From Wenzhouxiangella sp. (lineage in GTDB: Bacteria > Pseudomonadota > Gammaproteobacteria > Xanthomonadales > Wenzhouxiangellaceae), in the NCBI GenBank assembly GCA_007127425.1, contig SKZJ01000173.1, positions 1 through 6,596 on the forward strand: a stretch of 6,596 nucleotides of DNA, read 5' to 3'. Positions 5,413 to 6,596 of the stretch are shown here, one piece after another (position 1 is the stretch's first letter; the number at the start of each line of letters is the position of its first letter). The position numbers and the translations under genes were made by a program. Under the pieces are notes generated by a model that searched no databases, was not told the DNA's origin, and was given only the letters and a program-made list of their open reading frames with translations.

Positions 5413-6585
5413 TCAGGACGGCGCCGGGGCACCGGCCAGTCGGGCATAGACCGCGGCCACGGGTGCAATCAGCCGGTCGTTGAAGTCATACATTGCGCTG
5501 TGACAGGGATGATGGTGATCGTTCCCGTCATCGGCGCCGATCAGGGCGAAGGCGCCGGGAATTTCCTTGAGGTAGTAGCTGAAATCCTCAGAGGCCATGA
5601 TCGGTAGCGGCAACTCGCGGTCGATGACGGCATCACCCAGCTCGGCCACGAGTGCCTGGCGATACCGGGCCGCCTCGGCCGGATGGTTGACGGTCGCGTC
5701 GTAGCGCGGATGGATCGTCACGTCACACGCCACACCATGCGCCCGGGCCGTGTATTCGGCCACCTCGGTGATCAATTCCGACAGCGGCTTGCGTGTACCG
5801 CTATTGCCCAGGCGGAAACTGCCCGACAGTCGTGCGGTATCGGGAATGACGGTGACCGCACTGGGTGCCTCGAACGAGGTCACCGACAACACGGTAGCGT
5901 ACTGCGGCGACAGGCGCCGGCTGACCAGTTGCTGCAGGGCAACGACAATGGCCGAGCCGGCCAGTACCGGGTCGCGGCAGGCCTCGGGCTGGCTGGAATG
6001 ACCGCCCTGCCCCTTCACCTCGATCTCGAAGGTGCCGTTGCCGGCCATCACCGCGCCGTCGGGACAGACCGCCTTGCCGTAGGGAATGGTCGGCCAGTTA
6101 TGCCAGCCGAAGATGGCGTCGATGTCTTCCAACGCGCCGTCCTCGATCATGCGTTTGGCACCATGACCGCCCTCCTCGGCCGGTTGAAACAGCAGGCTGA
6201 CCGGGCCGGGAAGTTCAGCCTCGTGGCGCTTGAGCCAGGCCGCCGCGGCGAACAGGGTCGCCGCATGACCATCGTGGCCGCAGGCATGCATGTAACCCGG
6301 CCGCGTCGATGCCCACTCGACCCCGGATTCCTCGTGGATGGGGAGTGCGTCAATATCGGCACGCAGCGCCACATGCCGGCCCGGCCGGTCAGCCGCCAGC
6401 ACGCCAACCGTTCCCGTGCCCGCGCAGGCGCGCCAGCGAATGCCGAGATCGTCCAGCCGGGAGCGGATGGTGGCGGCCGTCTGCTCTTCCTGCCAGGCCA
6501 GTTCGGGCTGGCGATGCAGCGCATGGCGCAGGTCGACAGCGGCACCGGTCAGGCTTTTCCAGGTTGTATCGATCTTGGCGTTCAC
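5413..6585 (-). CDS. doeB2: N-acetyl-diaminobutyrate deacetylase, M20 family
   Basis: An M20D-type amidohydrolase of 390 residues, cytoplasmic (no signal peptide). The two-metal site is intact: Cys102 and His104 in HACGHDGHAA, catalytic Glu137 and metal ligand Glu138 in FQPAEEGGHG, His162 in GWHNWP, and His359 in HHHPCHS. Other landmarks are RHALHRQPELAWQE (20-33), LRADIDALPI (74-83), the lid/dimerisation domain (about 178-295, with GHSSQPE), and MASEDFSYYL (330-339). The family hydrolyses N-acyl amino acids; relatives include hippurate hydrolase and indole-3-acetyl-amino acid hydrolases. The neighbouring ectoine hydrolase makes N-acetyl-2,4-diaminobutyrate, so the likely reaction is its deacetylation to diaminobutyrate and acetate. 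I recall this M20 version being named DoeB2, distinct from the AstE/aspartoacylase-like DoeB. The start is GTG at 6585 with GTGGAG 5 nt upstream at the very edge of the window; nothing further upstream can be judged. It is the first visible gene of the minus-strand operon. Confidence 0.85.
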   Translation of the reverse strand: MNAKIDTTWKSLTGAAVDLRHALHRQPELAWQEEQTAATIRSRLDDLGIRWRACAGTGTVGVLAADRPGRHVALRADIDALPIHEESGVEWASTRPGYMHACGHDGHAATLFAAAAWLKRHEAELPGPVSLLFQPAEEGGHGAKRMIEDGALEDIDAIFGWHNWPTIPYGKAVCPDGAVMAGNGTFEIEVKGQGGHSSQPEACRDPVLAGSAIVVALQQLVSRRLSPQYATVLSVTSFEAPSAVTVIPDTARLSGSFRLGNSGTRKPLSELITEVAEYTARAHGVACDVTIHPRYDATVNHPAEAARYRQALVAELGDAVIDRELPLPIMASEDFSYYLKEIPGAFALIGADDGNDHHHPCHSAMYDFNDRLIAPVAAVYARLAGAPAPS

Positions 6586-6590
6586 GCTGA

Positions 6591-6596
6591 CTCCAC
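6591..6596 (-). promoter_or_regulatory. ribosome binding site of the deacetylase gene
   Basis: GTGGAG on the minus strand at the window edge, 5 nt before the GTG at 6585. It supports the GTG start. The same hexamer precedes the starts of doeA and doeC. Confidence 0.6.

Noticed and set aside
5385..5468. N-terminal extension of the transaminase to 5468
   Set aside because: The added residues are Pro/Arg-rich and overlap the deacetylase gene; the ATG at 5384 has AAGGAGG and matches EctB N-termini.
4359..5483. Long plus-strand open frame (374 residues) opposite the transaminase gene
   Set aside because: It lies wholly antisense to a gene with intact catalytic motifs and shows no recognisable domain; long antisense frames are expected in GC-rich coding DNA.

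Overview
The window looks like chromosomal DNA of a GC-rich, probably halophilic or halotolerant gammaproteobacterium. This is inferred from protein similarity as I recognise it and from an ectoine-utilisation operon; there is no RNA gene or other taxonomic marker. It holds two gene groups that converge on a 242-bp AT-rich intergenic region carrying an unusual inverted repeat. I see no tRNA, rRNA, CRISPR, transposase or integrase.

Left part (1-1195, plus strand): after a possible end of an upstream gene come two tightly coupled genes. The first encodes a small NTF2/SnoaL-like protein, possibly a lipoprotein. The second encodes an exported chalcone-isomerase-like protein and starts inside the stop codon of the first (TAATG). 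As I recall, such pairs occur in the sigma-E/ChrR and photolyase-type lipid-modification neighbourhoods of gammaproteobacteria. Nothing in the window proves that role.

Middle (1196-1437): an intergenic region between convergent genes. It carries two inverted clusters of a 10-bp unit (consensus CACAGATGAA/CACAGATAAA) at 1221-1250 and 1386-1415, around an AT-rich spacer.

Right part (1438-6585, minus strand, transcribed right to left): four closely packed genes that together form a complete route from ectoine to aspartate. The order of transcription is an M20-family N-acetyl-diaminobutyrate deacetylase (doeB2), an EctB-like diaminobutyrate transaminase (doeD role), an ectoine hydrolase of the M24/creatinase fold that has lost its metal ligands (doeA), and a Sad/YneI-type semialdehyde dehydrogenase (doeC). 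Predicted flow: ectoine is opened by DoeA to N-alpha-acetyl-2,4-diaminobutyrate; DoeB2 releases acetate to give diaminobutyrate; the transaminase gives aspartate semialdehyde plus glutamate; DoeC oxidises that to aspartate. Spacings are 28 bp, a 4-bp overlap (ATGA), and 15-33 bp, which suggests one transcript. The promoter, any AsnC/GntR-type regulator and an ectoine transporter would lie beyond 6596, if present. The most interesting points are the non-textbook versions of the enzymes (M20 deacetylase, EctB-type transaminase used catabolically, metal-free hydrolase) and the inverted 10-bp repeat clusters between the two gene groups.
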